Shown: positions 9,912 through 20,598, counted from the first letter of the stretch. The stretch: 64,000 nucleotides of DNA from an uncultured Cohaesibacter sp. (GCF_963676485.1 NZ_OY781114.1:3488501-3552500), one strand, 5' to 3'. The notes: generated by a model not told the origin, from the sequence alone. Numbers and translations are program-made.

Positions 9912-10736
9912 ATGGTCAGGCAAAGAGATCCCAATATTCTTGTTTTTGATTCCGGCTTGGGAGGGCTTTCCGTTTTGTCAGCTCTTGCGGCAACACTGCC
10001 CTATGCCAATTATCTGTTCCTGGCCGATGATGCCCGCTTCCCCTATGGTGATCTGAGTGACGGAACGCTCATTGATGGGTTGATTGCTCTTATCGAGCAG
10101 ACATGTGAAGTCTACGCACCGGATTTGCTGGTAGTGGCCTGCAACACGGCTTCCACAGTGGCTCTGGAAGCGCTGCGAGCGCGTTTTTCGTTTCCCATCG
10201 TCGGGACCGTTCCGGCCATTAAACCGGCCGCTCATGCGACACGCTCGGGGCATTTTGCGGTGATTGCGACGCCGGGAACGATCCGGCGTGCTTACACACG
10301 CGATCTTATTCGCGACTATGCTGATGGATGCGTGGTGGACCTTATCGCCTGCAATCGTCTTGCTTGGCTGGCTGAGCTCTATCTTCTGGAAGGGAGCCGG
10401 AATGAAGATGCTGTTTATGCAGAGATGCAGAGCGTCTTCGAGGGGGCTCAAAATGCAGATGTGGATGTGATCGTGCTGGGGTGCACGCATTATCCGCTTT
10501 TATTGCCTGTTCTAGAAGCCATTGCTCCGCGTCCAGTGCTGTGGATCGACCCGGCCCATGCGGTAGCGCGGCGGGTGATGCATCTGCTTGAGCTGGAGTG
10601 GCAGGACTGTATTGCCGGAGGACAGGCGGATTTACCCAATCAGGAAAGTCGCATAAGATTCTCCGCAACAAGGGGCGATACCGAGCGTCTGACCCGCGCA
10701 TGGGCCTCGCTTGTTGAGAAAAAGGCCCAAGCATGA
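9912..10736 (+). CDS. murI: Glutamate racemase
   Basis: Interconverts L- and D-glutamate in the cytoplasm, supplying D-Glu for peptidoglycan. The 274-residue protein carries the DSGLGGLSVL start (Asp13, Ser14), the first catalytic Cys77 in VVACNTAS and the second Cys191 in VLGCTHYPLL, all at the usual spacing. It follows trmJ on the same strand and ends before a GC-rich terminator. Confidence 0.95.
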   Translation: MVRQRDPNILVFDSGLGGLSVLSALAATLPYANYLFLADDARFPYGDLSDGTLIDGLIALIEQTCEVYAPDLLVVACNTASTVALEALRARFSFPIVGTVPAIKPAAHATRSGHFAVIATPGTIRRAYTRDLIRDYADGCVVDLIACNRLAWLAELYLLEGSRNEDAVYAEMQSVFEGAQNADVDVIVLGCTHYPLLLPVLEAIAPRPVLWIDPAHAVARRVMHLLELEWQDCIAGGQADLPNQESRIRFSATRGDTERLTRAWASLVEKKAQA

Positions 10737-10831
10737 AGGATTCTGTGAGGCAAACATGGTTTCTGCGCTGAAATTGGCGGATTCGGTTTGACTTGCCGAA
10801 GTAAAAGCTCTACACACCATCCAATCTCTGA

Positions 10832-10860
10832 GGGGCCTCTTATCGGCCCCCTTTGATTTT
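10832..10860 (+). terminator. Terminator between murI and rpsD
   Basis: GGGGCC-TCTTATC-GGCCCC hairpin followed by CTTTGATTTT, about 95 bases past the murI stop. Confidence 0.65.
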
Positions 10861-10972
10861 AACGCACCCGTGAAGACAAAGGGGCGCATCCTTTGTTTTC
10901 TGTCGGATCCGGCTTTAGCCAAGATCCCAGGAGGGGCGCGTTTTCTTAAAACTTGAAAAAGGAAACACGCGA

Positions 10973-11590
10973 ATGTCCAAGCGCCATTCTCAGAAGTATA
11001 AAATTGACCGCCGTATGGGCGAAAATATCTGGGGTCGTCCGAAGTCCCCGGTAAACCGCCGCGAATATGCACCGGGCCAGCATGGCCAGCGCCGTAAAGG
11101 CAAGCTGTCTGACTTTGGTCTGCAGCTGCGTGCGAAACAGAAGCTCAAGGGCTACTACGGCAACATCTCCGAGAAACACTTCCTGCGCATCTACAAGGAA
11201 GCAAACCGTCTGAAAGGCGATACCTCGGAAAACCTGATCGGTCTGCTGGAGTCCCGTCTGGACGCCATCGTATACCGCGCGAAATTCGTTGCTACCGTGT
11301 TTGCTGCTCGTCAGTTCGTGAACCACGGCCACGTTAAAGTGAACGGCCAGCGCGTCAACATTCCTTCCTACCGTTGTAAGGTTGGTGATGTGATCGAAGT
11401 GCGCGATCGTTCCAAGCAGCTCGCTTTCGTTCTGGAAGCAACCCAGTTGGCCGAGCGCGATGTGCCTGATTACATCGAAGCTGACCACAACAAAATGACC
11501 GCTACTTTCAAAGCCCTGCCGCAGCTGGCCGACGTGCCATATCCTGTCGTCATGGAACCGAACCTCGTGGTCGAATTCTATTCCCGTTAA
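10973..11590 (+). CDS. rpsD: 30S ribosomal protein S4
   Basis: Primary 16S rRNA-binding protein of the small subunit. 205 residues: N-terminal extension without the zinc-binding cysteines (start [20 protein letters not shown], the C-minus form typical of alphaproteobacteria), then an S4 RNA-binding domain (about 95-155, [20 protein letters not shown]). As usual in this group it is a single gene, not part of the main ribosomal operon. It lies between two terminators, so it is probably monocistronic. Confidence 0.97.
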   Translation: MSKRHSQKYKIDRRMGENIWGRPKSPVNRREYAPGQHGQRRKGKLSDFGLQLRAKQKLKGYYGNISEKHFLRIYKEANRLKGDTSENLIGLLESRLDAIVYRAKFVATVFAARQFVNHGHVKVNGQRVNIPSYRCKVGDVIEVRDRSKQLAFVLEATQLAERDVPDYIEADHNKMTATFKALPQLADVPYPVVMEPNLVVEFYSR

Positions 11591-11617
11591 GGGAAACGGA
11601 ATTTCTGTCGAATTTGC

Positions 11618-11647
11618 AAAAGGCTGTCCCGAGTGGCAGCCTTTTGT
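11618..11647 (+). terminator. Terminator after rpsD
   Basis: AAAAGGCTG (11618-11626) pairs perfectly with CAGCCTTTT (11637-11645) around a ten-base loop, 28 bases after the rpsD stop. Confidence 0.85.
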
Positions 11648-11747
11648 CGTTTCAGACTTTGGCTTGAGAGAAATGCCAAATGCATCGTTGAGCTTGCTGC
11701 CTGCTTTTGCTAATGCAGAGGCAAATGACTGACCGGGAAAGATCAAT

Positions 11748-12716
11748 ATGAGAGACCCAATGAGTGAAGCTTTCGTGCCAGCGGCCGAAGTGCCTGCCGT
11801 TTTGCCGGATGAGGATGATCTTTGTCATCCCATGTTCCGCAAAGCCCCCAGCTCGGTGTCCTTCAAGAAGCTGCGTAAGCGGCTGCTGCGCAATGTGCGT
11901 GCGGCGATTGATGATTACAATATGCAATCGAAGGGACAGAAATGGCTTGTGTGCCTCTCTGGTGGCAAGGATTCTTACGGGCTTCTGGCCCTTCTGCTTG
12001 ATCTGAAATGGCGAGGATTGCTGGATGCGGAGATCCTTGCCTGCAATCTTGATCAGGCGCAGCCGGGCTTCCCCTCCGATGTGTTGCCACGCTTCTTTGA
12101 AGAGCACAACATTCCCCATCACATCGAGCGACAGGATACCTATTCCATCGTCAAGGAGAAGATCCCGGAGGGCAACACCTATTGCTCTTTGTGCTCGCGT
12201 TTGCGGCGCGGCAACCTCTATCGCATTGCGCGGGAACATGGCTGTGATGCGGTGCTGCTGGGGCATCATCGTGATGATATTCTGGAGACCTTCTTCCTCA
12301 ATCTGCTGCATGGTGGCCGACTGGCGACGATGCCGCCCAAGCTCAAGAATGAAGAAGGCGACTTGATGCTGTTCCGCCCGCTTGCCTATTGCGAGGAAAA
12401 GGATCTGGCCAAGTTTGCAGAATTGATGGAATTTCCGATCATTCCGTGCGATTTGTGCGGTTCGCAGGATGGATTGCAACGTCAGGAAATCAAGGCCATG
12501 CTACAGGGCTTCGAGGCTCAGCATAAGGGGCGTACGCAGGTCATGTTCCGTGCGCTTTCAAACATCCGTCCTTCTCACATGCTGGATACCAAGCTGTTCG
12601 ATTTTCAGGGCTTATCGCTGGAAGATGATCGGGCAGGGGATGATAGCGACGATGCGGAAGGGTGTGCGGCTGTGACGGCACTATCGCAATCTTTCCTCAC
12701 AATGCACGATAAATAG
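11748..12716 (+). CDS. ttcA: tRNA 2-thiocytidine(32) synthetase TtcA
   Basis: Iron-sulfur, ATP-dependent enzyme that thiolates C32 in tRNA. The 322-residue protein has the PP-loop SGGKDS (71-76), a CSLC pair (about 148-151) that with a nearby cysteine ligates the 4Fe-4S cluster, and a further CDLCGSQ (about 236-242). An N-terminal extension of about 30 residues is not conserved. A second ATG at 11760 (MSEAF) is an alternative start. It converges on the grxD/bolA genes across a bidirectional terminator. Confidence 0.93.
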   Translation: MRDPMSEAFVPAAEVPAVLPDEDDLCHPMFRKAPSSVSFKKLRKRLLRNVRAAIDDYNMQSKGQKWLVCLSGGKDSYGLLALLLDLKWRGLLDAEILACNLDQAQPGFPSDVLPRFFEEHNIPHHIERQDTYSIVKEKIPEGNTYCSLCSRLRRGNLYRIAREHGCDAVLLGHHRDDILETFFLNLLHGGRLATMPPKLKNEEGDLMLFRPLAYCEEKDLAKFAELMEFPIIPCDLCGSQDGLQRQEIKAMLQGFEAQHKGRTQVMFRALSNIRPSHMLDTKLFDFQGLSLEDDRAGDDSDDAEGCAAVTALSQSFLTMHDK

Positions 12717-12783
12717 CGCTGTTGAATCAGTTTCTCAAAGGTCGCGAGGAAGTGATTCTGCGGCTTTGCGAATACACAAATAG

Positions 12784-12815
12784 AAAACCCGGATGCCAGC
12801 ATCCGGGTTTTCTTG
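12784..12815. terminator. Bidirectional terminator between ttcA and grxD
   Basis: AAAACCCGGATGC (12784-12796) is followed almost at once by its exact complement GCATCCGGGTTTT (12799-12811). The A-rich and T-rich flanks let it act in both directions between the convergent genes. Confidence 0.9.
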
Positions 12816-12905
12816 AATCAGATTATCAAAAACTGCTAATAAGCGATTCTTTGGATTCACTATTCTTGAATATGTGAATATTCTGAATGCTGTCGCTCAA
12901 AAAAC

Positions 12906-13226
12906 TCAGGCGGTTGCCGGTTTTCCGAGCATTTCCTGCAGTTCCTGGCTCTGGAACATCTCGCGGATGATGTCGCAGCCGCCAACAAATTCGCCTTTTA
13001 CATAGAGCTGGGGAATCGTTGGCCAGTTGGAGTAATCCTTGATGCCCTGTCGCAGATCGTCATTTTCCAGAACATTGATGCCTTTGTAAGGCACATCAAG
13101 ATAATCCAGAATCTGGACCACTTGACCGGAAAAGCCGCATTGCGGGAATGTCGGCGTGCCTTTCATGAAAAGCACGACTTCGTTGGATTTTACTTCGTTG
13201 TCGATCCAAGCCTGGATTTCGCTCAT
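12906..13226 (-). CDS. grxD: Monothiol glutaredoxin, CGFS type (Grx4/GrxD)
   Basis: Carrier and sensor of 2Fe-2S clusters that acts with glutathione and BolA. The 106-residue protein has the active site CGFS (Cys30-Ser33), the glutathione-binding WPTIPQLYV segment and GGCDI. The ATG at 13226 is chosen: the frame stays open upstream, but that extension is cysteine-rich and unconserved. A BolA-family gene lies 91 bases upstream on the same strand, the classic Grx4-BolA pairing. Confidence 0.95.
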   Translation of the reverse strand: MSEIQAWIDNEVKSNEVVLFMKGTPTFPQCGFSGQVVQILDYLDVPYKGINVLENDDLRQGIKDYSNWPTIPQLYVKGEFVGGCDIIREMFQSQELQEMLGKPATA

Positions 13227-13317
13227 ATGTCCGTCCTTCAAACTTTGCGGTTTACACATCCGGCAGACCAAAGTTGGCTGCCAGCTGTGTGGAGGGGCCA
13301 GGGTGGTGGGCGTTTGC

Positions 13318-13551
13318 TTAATCAGGCACTGAGGTTTGCAGTGCAAGAGCGTGCAATTCACCGCCCATATTGCCTTTCAGAGCTTCGTATACCAGCTGAT
13401 GCTGCTGTACGCGGGATTTCCCTCTGAAGCTCTCCGAAACGACTTCTGCGGCAAAATGATCGCCATCTCCAGCTAGATCCCGGATGATCACCTTTGCATC
13501 CGGTAGTGACTGTCTGATCAGGGCTTCGATTACGCTCGCTTCCATTGGCAT
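13318..13551 (-). CDS. BolA family protein
   Basis: 77-residue single-domain BolA/IbaG-like protein with the [17 protein letters not shown] core and the conserved histidine used for shared cluster ligation with CGFS glutaredoxins. Start at ATG 13551 (MPMEAS) or ATG 13545 (MEAS). It lies between purL and grxD, an order common in Hyphomicrobiales. The partner of GrxD is inferred from adjacency and family knowledge. Confidence 0.93.
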   Translation of the reverse strand: MPMEASVIEALIRQSLPDAKVIIRDLAGDGDHFAAEVVSESFRGKSRVQQHQLVYEALKGNMGGELHALALQTSVPD

Positions 13552-13764
13552 GCTGGTCTCCTCGAGGGCATATTGTCAGAGAAGAAAGGAATACGCAATT
13601 GTTCGTATTCCTGCTTCGGGCAATTCTTTGCGTCATCCCGCTTTTCAAAGTGTCAAGCGGGATGAGCACATCACTTCAGCGTCCTCTGATAGGCGAGGCG
13701 GGTCAAGCTGAAAAATCCGACAATCACCAGTCTCGTCTTTCAGCCTTTGACCCCACGTTCAATC

Positions 13765-15963
13765 CTACTGTGCCATATAGGCGGGCAACCAGTTTTCATG
13801 AGCCTCAGAGAGGCTGGAAACGGCAACAGAGCCATGTCCGGCAACGCTGAAGGCTTCGCCTTCAATCAGGCCAATGACGCTGGCTTGAACGCCAGCCTTT
13901 TCGGCCTGAGCGAGAAGCGCATTGGCAGTATCCTTGCAACAGGTCACGACATAGCGTGCCTGATCTTCTGCGTAGAATGCAATGTGGGGATCCTGCGCTG
14001 GCAATTCAATGGTGCAACCAAGGCCGGAGCGGATCGCCATTTCTGCCACTGCGATACCGAGACCTCCATCGGAGATGTCATGAGCGGCATTGATCGAGCC
14101 GCTGCGGATCGCTTCGCGTACGAAGGTACCGTTTTTCTTTTCCAGCTCGAGGTCAACCGGAGGAGGCGCACCCTCTTCGCGGCCGAACAGTTCGGAGAGA
14201 TAAGTGCTCTGGCCCATTTCAGTGCCATGGCCACCAATCAGGATGATGACATCATGTTCGGCCACAAAGGCATTGCCGATGGCAACCCCAACATCGGGCA
14301 GAAGGCCGACAGCGCCAATGGCAGGCGTTGGCAGGATGGCTTCACCCGAAGTTTCATTGTAAAGGGACACGTTGCCCGAAACGATCGGCATGTCGAGGGC
14401 TTCGCAGGCAGCGCCTACGCCCTTGATGCAGCCGACAAACTGCCCCATGATTTCCGGCTTTTCGGGGTTGCCGAAATTGAGGTTGTCGGTGGTTGCCAGA
14501 GGTTCCGCGCCAACGGCGTTGAGGTTGCGCCAGCTCTCGGCCACAGCCTGCTTGCCGCCTTCAAACGGATCTGCCTTGCAGTAGCGCGGTGTGACGTCAA
14601 CCGTAAAGGCGAGACCCTTTTGGGTTCCGTCCACGCGAATCACACCAGCATCGCCACCCGGGCGTTGTTTGGTGTTGCCCTGGATCATGGTGTCATATTG
14701 TTCCCAGACCCAGCGGCGGGAGCACAGATTCTTGGAGCCGATCAGGGCCACAAGGCTATCCATCAGATTCTTTGGCGCTTCCACCGTTGCATTGTCCAGC
14801 TTCGGTGTCTTTGGTGTTTCGATCCATGGGCGATCATATTCAGGGGCTTCGTCGCCCAGTTCCTTGATCGGCAGGTCGGCAACCATTTTTCCCTGATGGA
14901 AAATGCGGAAGCGGAGGGTGTCCGTTGTCAGGCCACATTCTGCGAAATCCAACTCCCACTTGCGGAAGACGGCTTCGGCCGCTTCACGCTTCTCAGGATG
15001 CAGCACCATCAGCATGCGTTCCTGCGATTCGGAGAGCATCATTTCGTAAGGGGTCATGTTCTCTTCGCGGTTCGGCACCTTGTCGAGATCCAGATCGATA
15101 CCAAGATTGCCCTTGGCGCCCATTTCAACGGCCGAACAGGTAAGGCCTGCAGCCCCCATATCCTGAATGGCGATCACTGCACCGGTCTTCATCAGCTCAA
15201 GGGTGGCTTCCATCAGGCGTTTTTCGCTGAATGGGTCGCCAACCTGAACGGTCGGACGCTTCTCTTCGCTGTCCTCATCGAACTCGGCAGACGCCATGGT
15301 GGCACCGCCAACGCCGTCGCGGCCGGTTTTCGCGCCAAGATAGACGACAGGCATGCCAACGCCCTTGGCTTCAGAGAGGAAAATCTTGTCTGCGTCGGCC
15401 AGTCCGGCAGCAAAGGCGTTCACAAGGCAGTTGCCATTGTAGGAAGCGTGGAAGCTGACTTCGCCGCCAACGGTTGGCACGCCGAAGCTGTTGCCATAGC
15501 CGCCAACACCGGCAACAACGCCCGAGAGGACGTGGCGGGTGCGTTCATGATCCGGGTCGCCAAAGCGCAAGGAGTTCATGGCTGCAACAGGACGTGCGCC
15601 CATGGTGAAAACGTCACGCAGGATGCCGCCAACGCCAGTCGCGGCGCCCTGATAGGGCTCGATATAGGAGGGGTGGTTGTGGCTTTCCATCTTGAAGACA
15701 ACCGTCTGGCCATCATCAATGTCCACCACGCCAGCATTTTCGCCCGGGCCCTGAAGCACGCGCGGACCTTTGGTCGGCAGGGTGCGGAGCCACTTCTTAG
15801 ACGACTTGTAAGAGCAGTGCTCGTTCCACATGGCCGAGAAGATGCCGAATTCGGTGAAAGTCGGTTCGCGACCGATCAGTTCGAGAATGTGGTCATATTC
15901 TTCGGGTTTCAGGCCATGAGCGGCGATCAGCTCCGGAGTGATCTGTGGTTCGTTCTTGCTCAT
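13765..15963 (-). CDS. purL: Phosphoribosylformylglycinamidine synthase subunit PurL
   Basis: Synthase subunit of the three-part FGAM synthetase (PurS/PurQ/PurL), fourth step of purine synthesis. 732 residues, the small PurL type. Visible are the ATP and substrate segments [11 protein letters not shown] (about 47-57), [12 protein letters not shown] (about 88-99), [16 protein letters not shown] and, in the second half, GGDAGVIRV and [12 protein letters not shown]. The start ATG at 15963 overlaps the purQ stop by four bases. Confidence 0.97.
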   Translation of the reverse strand: MSKNEPQITPELIAAHGLKPEEYDHILELIGREPTFTEFGIFSAMWNEHCSYKSSKKWLRTLPTKGPRVLQGPGENAGVVDIDDGQTVVFKMESHNHPSYIEPYQGAATGVGGILRDVFTMGARPVAAMNSLRFGDPDHERTRHVLSGVVAGVGGYGNSFGVPTVGGEVSFHASYNGNCLVNAFAAGLADADKIFLSEAKGVGMPVVYLGAKTGRDGVGGATMASAEFDEDSEEKRPTVQVGDPFSEKRLMEATLELMKTGAVIAIQDMGAAGLTCSAVEMGAKGNLGIDLDLDKVPNREENMTPYEMMLSESQERMLMVLHPEKREAAEAVFRKWELDFAECGLTTDTLRFRIFHQGKMVADLPIKELGDEAPEYDRPWIETPKTPKLDNATVEAPKNLMDSLVALIGSKNLCSRRWVWEQYDTMIQGNTKQRPGGDAGVIRVDGTQKGLAFTVDVTPRYCKADPFEGGKQAVAESWRNLNAVGAEPLATTDNLNFGNPEKPEIMGQFVGCIKGVGAACEALDMPIVSGNVSLYNETSGEAILPTPAIGAVGLLPDVGVAIGNAFVAEHDVIILIGGHGTEMGQSTYLSELFGREEGAPPPVDLELEKKNGTFVREAIRSGSINAAHDISDGGLGIAVAEMAIRSGLGCTIELPAQDPHIAFYAEDQARYVVTCCKDTANALLAQAEKAGVQASVIGLIEGEAFSVAGHGSVAVSSLSEAHENWLPAYMAQ

Positions 15964-16649
15964 GCTACCTTCTCCAACAGGCTTTCGAACAGGCCGCGAC
16001 CGTCGAGGCCGCCATGCAGGTCTTCGATCAGGTTTTCAGGATGTGGCATCATGCCCAGAATGGTGCCACGAGCATTCATGATGCCCGCAATATTGTTGCG
16101 CGAACCGTTGATGTTGGCCTCAGCGGAGGCTTCGCCAGCGGCGTCGCAATAGCGGAACAGCACGCGTCCTTCGTCTTCCAGCATCTTCAGGGTGTCATCG
16201 TCAGCAAAGAAGTTGCCGTCATGATGGGCAACAGGGCAGCGCATGATCTGACCCTTTTTGTAGGAAGAGGTGAAGATGGTATCATCACGCTCAACGCGCA
16301 GCAGGGTTTCCTTGCAGATGAAGGTAAGGCCAGCGTTGCGCATCAGGGCGCCGGGCAGGATGCCGGTTTCGGTGAGGATCTGGAAGCCATTGCAGACGCC
16401 GAGAATGCGCACGCCCTGTTTTGCCTTTTCCAAAAGGTCGGACACAATGGGCGAGCGGGCGGCAATGGCACCGGACCGCAAATAGTCACCATAGGAAAAT
16501 CCGCCGGGCAGAATGATCAGATCGGCTTCAGGGATTTCGGTCTCGGCATGCCAGACCATCATCGGGTCTTTACCGGAAACGGAGCGCACGGCAGCGGCCA
16601 TGTCATGCTCACGGTTGGTTCCGGGGAATACGAGGATCGCAGTTTTCAT
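15960..16649 (-). CDS. purQ: Phosphoribosylformylglycinamidine synthase subunit PurQ
   Basis: Glutaminase subunit that releases ammonia from glutamine for PurL. 229-residue class I amidotransferase with FPGTNREHD at the start, the [13 protein letters not shown] oxyanion strand, nucleophile Cys in [10 protein letters not shown] (about residue 89) and a C-terminal MPHPEN that provides the catalytic His and Glu. It overlaps purL by four bases; 44 bases separate it from the small membrane gene upstream. Confidence 0.97.
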   Translation of the reverse strand: MKTAILVFPGTNREHDMAAAVRSVSGKDPMMVWHAETEIPEADLIILPGGFSYGDYLRSGAIAARSPIVSDLLEKAKQGVRILGVCNGFQILTETGILPGALMRNAGLTFICKETLLRVERDDTIFTSSYKKGQIMRCPVAHHDGNFFADDDTLKMLEDEGRVLFRYCDAAGEASAEANINGSRNNIAGIMNARGTILGMMPHPENLIEDLHGGLDGRGLFESLLEKVA

Positions 16650-16693
16650 ATGTCCTGCTCCTTGTCGAAAAAGGGATGCCTGGCGGCGTCCTG

Positions 16694-16912
16694 TTACAAG
16701 AGGATAAAAATGGCTAGGGCGGAAGCGATGACCGGGATCATGATGAAGATTGCGGCCTTGACAACCATGAAGCGGATGGCCTTGGCGGCTTCCTCTTTGT
16801 GATCGTAAGGTGCCCCGTCAAACTGGTCTTTGAGGGGCTGGTCTTGCATGCCGGGTGCGTGAGAAGACGGTTCCGGGGTCAATGCCTCGTTTGGTCCGTT
16901 GCTTTCACTCAT
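16694..16912 (-). CDS. Small single-pass membrane protein within the pur cluster
   Basis: 72 residues: a polar, Pro-rich N-terminal half and one strong transmembrane helix at the C-terminus (about 49-71, [20 protein letters not shown]). It lies between purS and purQ in the same direction. No catalytic motif is seen. Small membrane genes at this position are familiar from rhizobial purine clusters, but I know of no assigned function. It is probably real because it is in register with the operon and has a normal start and stop. Confidence 0.7.
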   Translation of the reverse strand: MSESNGPNEALTPEPSSHAPGMQDQPLKDQFDGAPYDHKEEAAKAIRFMVVKAAIFIMIPVIASALAIFILL

Positions 16913-16996
16913 TGGCGCCTGTGTCTCCCATTGCCTCGTCTCTCTTCACATCAAGGCGATGTTGCCAGTGCGAAGGATGCCCTGTCGACGCTCTGG

Positions 16997-17242
16997 TCAG
17001 AGAATATCGATGTGATAATTCTCGATGACGGTGTTTGCCAGCAGCTTTTCGCACATATCGGACAATTTTGCTTCGGCTGCGGCCTTGTCAGTTTCGCTGA
17101 GCTCAATGTCAATCACCTTGCCCTGACGAACGGAGCCGATGCCGTCAAATCCCAATGCTCCAAGAGCGCCTTCAATGGCTTTGCCCTGAGGGTCCAGAAC
17201 GCCGGTTTTCAGTGTGACGGTGACGCGTGCTTTCATCTTCAT
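16997..17242 (-). CDS. purS: Phosphoribosylformylglycinamidine synthase subunit PurS
   Basis: Small dimeric subunit that couples PurQ and PurL in the FGAM synthetase complex. 81 residues from ATG 17242 (preceded by AAGGATAGC) or 79 from the ATG at 17236, where most homologues start. It shows VTVTLKTGVLDPQGKAIEGAL and the closing NTVIENYHIDIL. Longer starts in the frame are unconserved. Cytoplasmic; it lies in the purC-purS-purQ-purL series. Confidence 0.95.
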   Translation of the reverse strand: MKMKARVTVTLKTGVLDPQGKAIEGALGALGFDGIGSVRQGKVIDIELSETDKAAAEAKLSDMCEKLLANTVIENYHIDIL

Positions 17243-17327
17243 GCTATCCTTGTTTTCCGGTTTGCTCTTACGCCCACCGGGAAGAGACAATGGAAAAGGC
17301 AGGGCTTGGACCCTGCCTTGTTAACGA

Positions 17328-18095
17328 TTATTTGACCAGAACCGGGCCGGTGCCCTTACGCTCGGGAGTGTTCTCGATCATGATGCCCAGACGCTTGGCA
17401 ACATCCTGATAGGCTTCGATCATGCCGCCCAGATCGCGGCGGAAACGATCCTTGTCCAGCTTGTCATTGGACTCGATGTCCCACAAGCGACAGGAATCGG
17501 GGGAGATCTCATCGGCCAGAATGACGCGCATGGTATCGCCCTCGAAATAGCGACCGCACTCAATCTTGAAATCGACTAGACGAATGCCAACAGCGCGGAA
17601 CATGCCCGAAAGGAAGTCGTTGATGCGGATGGCCAGAGCCATGATGTCGTCGATTTCCTGTGGGGAGGCCCAACCGAATGCCGTGATATGCTCTTCAGAG
17701 ACAAGCGGGTCATCGAGGCTGTCATTCTTGTAGCAGAATTCAATGACGGACCGCGGCAGCTGGGTGCCTTCTTCAATGCCGAGGCGCTTGGCGATGGAAC
17801 CGGCGGCCACGTTGCGCACAATGACTTCCAGAGGAATGATCTCACATTCCTTGATCAGCTGTTCGCGCATGTTGATCCGCTTGATGAAGTGGGTCTGGAC
17901 GCCCAGATCATTCAATGCGGTGAAGATGAATTCGGAGATACGGTTGTTCAGAACGCCCTTGCCATCGATGACTTCGTGCTTCTTGTTGTTGAATGCAGTG
18001 GCATCGTCCTTGAAATGGGCAATCAGGGTACCAGGTTCCGGACCTTCGTAAAGAATTTTAGCCTTTCCTTCGTAGATCCTGCGACGACGATTCAT
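17328..18095 (-). CDS. purC: SAICAR synthetase
   Basis: Joins aspartate to CAIR with ATP in purine synthesis. The 255-residue protein has the [12 protein letters not shown]-lid strand (about 10-18), [13 protein letters not shown], the signature [14 protein letters not shown] and the [22 protein letters not shown] active-site strands. First gene of the leftward purine cluster, 85 bases before purS. Confidence 0.97.
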   Translation of the reverse strand: MNRRRRIYEGKAKILYEGPEPGTLIAHFKDDATAFNNKKHEVIDGKGVLNNRISEFIFTALNDLGVQTHFIKRINMREQLIKECEIIPLEVIVRNVAAGSIAKRLGIEEGTQLPRSVIEFCYKNDSLDDPLVSEEHITAFGWASPQEIDDIMALAIRINDFLSGMFRAVGIRLVDFKIECGRYFEGDTMRVILADEISPDSCRLWDIESNDKLDKDRFRRDLGGMIEAYQDVAKRLGIMIENTPERKGTGPVLVK

Positions 18096-18736
18096 GAGCG
18101 TATTACCATTCAGTTTTGCCCGCGAGGGGCGGTTTTAAGAGGTGCAAAGCCCAACAGAGAACAGAGTTCCAAATAGGGCTTTCTGAAATTCTTCTTCCTG
18201 CGGCACTTGGTTCTCAAGGTGCAGTGCTTTCTCAGGGGAGGTGGCATCCTGCGCGATGAGAATCAGGCCCTTTGCTGAGCCACTATATCCTATTTATACA
18301 AGGTCCGGGCCTTGCTCTGAATATTTACCAGTTGATCTTGCCGTGACGTGTTTCCCTTGGCTGCTGATTAGCGAATTCCCGCCGATTACACAATCTTTGA
18401 TATGGGACTCTGGCGAGATTTTTCCCTTTCTTCGCTTATTCTTTTTGCTGTGCTGACTTCGTGGCATCAGTTGCCCTTTGGAGGAAAACCAAATGCGTCC
18501 ATACGGGCCGGTTTGTCGTTAGGCAAGAGTCTCAATTGTATTTTGGTCTTCTTTGTTCTGGTTCTATTTTATGGTAGAATATACTTACGAAAACGCCCTT
18601 ATTATAGTGCCGGGGCGTAACAGCGGCGTCGAGGCAGGGATGGTCCGCTTTCATTGTCAAAAAACTCATTCATTTTCAAAAAGCTTATTGGTTTTAGTCA
18701 ATTTTCTCGTTGGGAAGGAGCAAGAGGAGGGGTACC
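18096..18736. other. Divergent intergenic region purC / zeta-subunit gene
   Basis: About 640 bases that must hold the promoters for the purine cluster (leftward) and the zeta-subunit gene (rightward). Open frames here (for example 18402-18620) have no recognisable features or ribosome sites and are not called. No clear riboswitch or palindrome was found. Confidence 0.5.
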
Positions 18737-19060
18737 ATGACCACGTTTAACGATAGAGAATTGGGCTATGAAGCGAAATTCGCCCATGAACAGGACATCA
18801 TTTTCAAGGCAACGGCCCGTCGGAACAAGCTGATCGCCCATTGGGCTGCCGACAAGCTTGGTTTTGTGGAAGATGAAGCCGCCAAATATGCCGATGCAAT
18901 GGTCCGCAGCAGCTTGAAGGTTTCTGATGACGATGATGTCGTTCATCGCATTCTCGAGGATTTTCGCAATCACGATATGCCTTGGTCAGAGCATCGTATT
19001 CGCCAGAAACTGAGCCACTTCATGTCGATCGCTCTTGGGGAGGTTTCTGCGAGCGCCTGA
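18737..19060 (+). CDS. F1FO-ATPase inhibitor zeta subunit (DUF1476)
   Basis: 107-residue all-helical protein of the DUF1476 family (start TTFNDRELGYEAKFAHEQDI), known from Paracoccus as the zeta subunit that blocks reverse rotation and ATP hydrolysis of the F1 motor in alphaproteobacteria. The N-terminal inhibitory helix and the long ARRNKLIAHWAADKLGF helix are present. The ATG at 18737 has GGAGCAAGAGGAGGGG just before it. Its place beside purC is conserved in this class. Confidence 0.9.
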   Translation: MTTFNDRELGYEAKFAHEQDIIFKATARRNKLIAHWAADKLGFVEDEAAKYADAMVRSSLKVSDDDDVVHRILEDFRNHDMPWSEHRIRQKLSHFMSIALGEVSASA

Positions 19061-19257
19061 TGGCGGGAGAGGATGTGTGCTTCGCAAGGATGGTCTTTCC
19101 GGACAGAAGCATGCGGCAAATGAGTTTTCTTCGGGATAGCTGGAATAAAGGCAAACTGTTTACATGATTTATTGCGCTTTTGCCCTATGTGGCGTAAGAG
19201 CGAATGAGAGGTAAATCGTTAACTGTTTGACTTATCATAGTTCTTTCGGAGGAAATT

Positions 19258-20043
19258 ATGGCATCCACATTTGGAAATCTGGCTCTTGCCCTGCAAAATG
19301 CCCAGCAGAGCGGTACCCCTGTTTATAGCGGCTGGAGCCTTTTTCCCGATCCTCTGGTGGCGCGAGCCGTTGCCAGCGGCCCCTTTGAGGCCTTGTTGAT
19401 TGACTGCCAGCATGGACATATGGATTTTTCCCAGTCGCAGGCAATGACGATCGCCATCGCACAGGCTGGCAAGGCGCCATTGCTGCGCATTCCAGTTGCT
19501 GATTTTGCATTTGTGTCGCGTGCGCTGGATTTCGGTGTGCAAGGCATTGTGGCGCCCATGATCAATTCCGCCGATGAAGCGCGGGCTCTGGTCGATGCGG
19601 CAAAATATCCCCCGGTCGGCAAGCGGAGCTTTGCTCCTTTCGGGGCTTGTGCCCTTTATGGCATGGCGACCCCTGATTATGTGCAAGCGGCCAATCAGGA
19701 TTGCATCGCCTTTGCCATGATTGAAACGCAAGAGGCGCTTGATAATCTCGATGCAATTCTGGCCGTGGAGGGGCTGGATGGTGTGTTTGTCGGGCCTGCA
19801 GATCTTTCGCTGACCCTTCTGAAGGGCGCGCGGGTGGATATGGATTGCGATCTGGCGAATGCTGCCTACGAGATGGTTGCCCATCAAGCGGCTGCCGCTG
19901 GTAAGCTCTCTGGCATCTATGCCTTCAATACAGACTATGCCAAGCGCTACGCCGGGTTCGGCTACAATCTCGTTGCTGTTGGCAGCGACACCGGGTATCT
20001 CGCAGCAGGCATGCTGCAGATGGTTGAGGCCTTGAAGGCCTAG
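19258..20043 (+). CDS. HpcH/HpaI family aldolase
   Basis: Class II pyruvate-type aldolase, 261 residues, TIM barrel. Visible are the catalytic-base/metal region DCQHGHMD (about 45-52), LRIPVAD, and IETQEALDNLDAIL with the metal-binding Glu, followed by VEGLDGVFVGPADLSL. Relatives cleave 2-keto-3-deoxy sugar acids or 4-hydroxy-2-oxo acids; the substrate cannot be told. The ATG has a perfect GGAGG seven bases upstream. No pathway partners lie nearby. Confidence 0.85.
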   Translation: MASTFGNLALALQNAQQSGTPVYSGWSLFPDPLVARAVASGPFEALLIDCQHGHMDFSQSQAMTIAIAQAGKAPLLRIPVADFAFVSRALDFGVQGIVAPMINSADEARALVDAAKYPPVGKRSFAPFGACALYGMATPDYVQAANQDCIAFAMIETQEALDNLDAILAVEGLDGVFVGPADLSLTLLKGARVDMDCDLANAAYEMVAHQAAAAGKLSGIYAFNTDYAKRYAGFGYNLVAVGSDTGYLAAGMLQMVEALKA

Positions 20044-20265
20044 TTCTCAACAAGGCCGAATATCTTGATTTCATGCATTGCGTGATAAGCGGCGGAGCTG
20101 CTGATCACGCAATGCTACTTTAGAATCAAGCTAAATAAATGCCACTTTATTGATCCAAATCATCGAATATTTGAAGGTTTGAAATCATCCTGATCTCGGG
20201 TTCAACCAATGCAACAGCTGGAGGAGGCTGACTCGTTGCAATTCTATTGGCCGGGGGGGGATTTA

Positions 20266-20487
20266 ATGCTCAGACTTGTGGCACTTTTCTACATCATTAT
20301 TGCGCCAACTCTGGCGGGGATCTTTGCGCTCGTTCCATTGACCATGTCCGGGACGCTTTCGATCAACGCAGGCTTCTTGTTGGCCTTTGTTATCGCTGGG
20401 GCGGTGCTGGCTTTGCCAGTGTCGTGGTTCGTTGCCAAGCGCATTGATGCGCTGTTTTCATCCAAAGGACCAGCAGCTTCCGTTTGA
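20266..20487 (+). CDS. Small two-helix inner-membrane protein
   Basis: 73 residues with two transmembrane helices (about 3-25 and 33-56) and a short basic tail. Short alphaproteobacterial proteins of this pattern are often labelled 'CTP synthetase' in databases, which the sequence does not support: there is no amidotransferase or synthetase domain. Start ATG 20266, preceded by the run GGGGGGG. No function proposed. Confidence 0.6.
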   Translation: MLRLVALFYIIIAPTLAGIFALVPLTMSGTLSINAGFLLAFVIAGAVLALPVSWFVAKRIDALFSSKGPAASV

Positions 20488-20538
20488 AGGAGGGGACATT
20501 TTGCCTTCAGGGAAGCTGAATGAATAGGCTGCGAACAG

Positions 20539-20570
20539 GAAAAGGCCCGACTTTGTCGGGCCTTTTCTCT
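20539..20570. terminator. Bidirectional terminator
   Basis: GAAAAGGCCCGA (20539-20550) and its exact complement TCGGGCCTTTTC (20556-20567) around a five-base loop, between the small membrane gene and the convergent hydrolase gene. Confidence 0.9.
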
Positions 20571-20598
20571 TATTGTTGTTGGTGGGCTTTTTGCAAAA

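Noticed and set aside
13747-16152. 801-residue plus-strand frame opposite purL
   Set aside because: Mirror frame of a strongly coding gene; its composition follows the purL codons and it has no domain.
18402-18620. Hydrophobic open frame in the purC upstream region
   Set aside because: No ribosome site, no recognisable membrane-protein pattern, and it lies in a promoter region.
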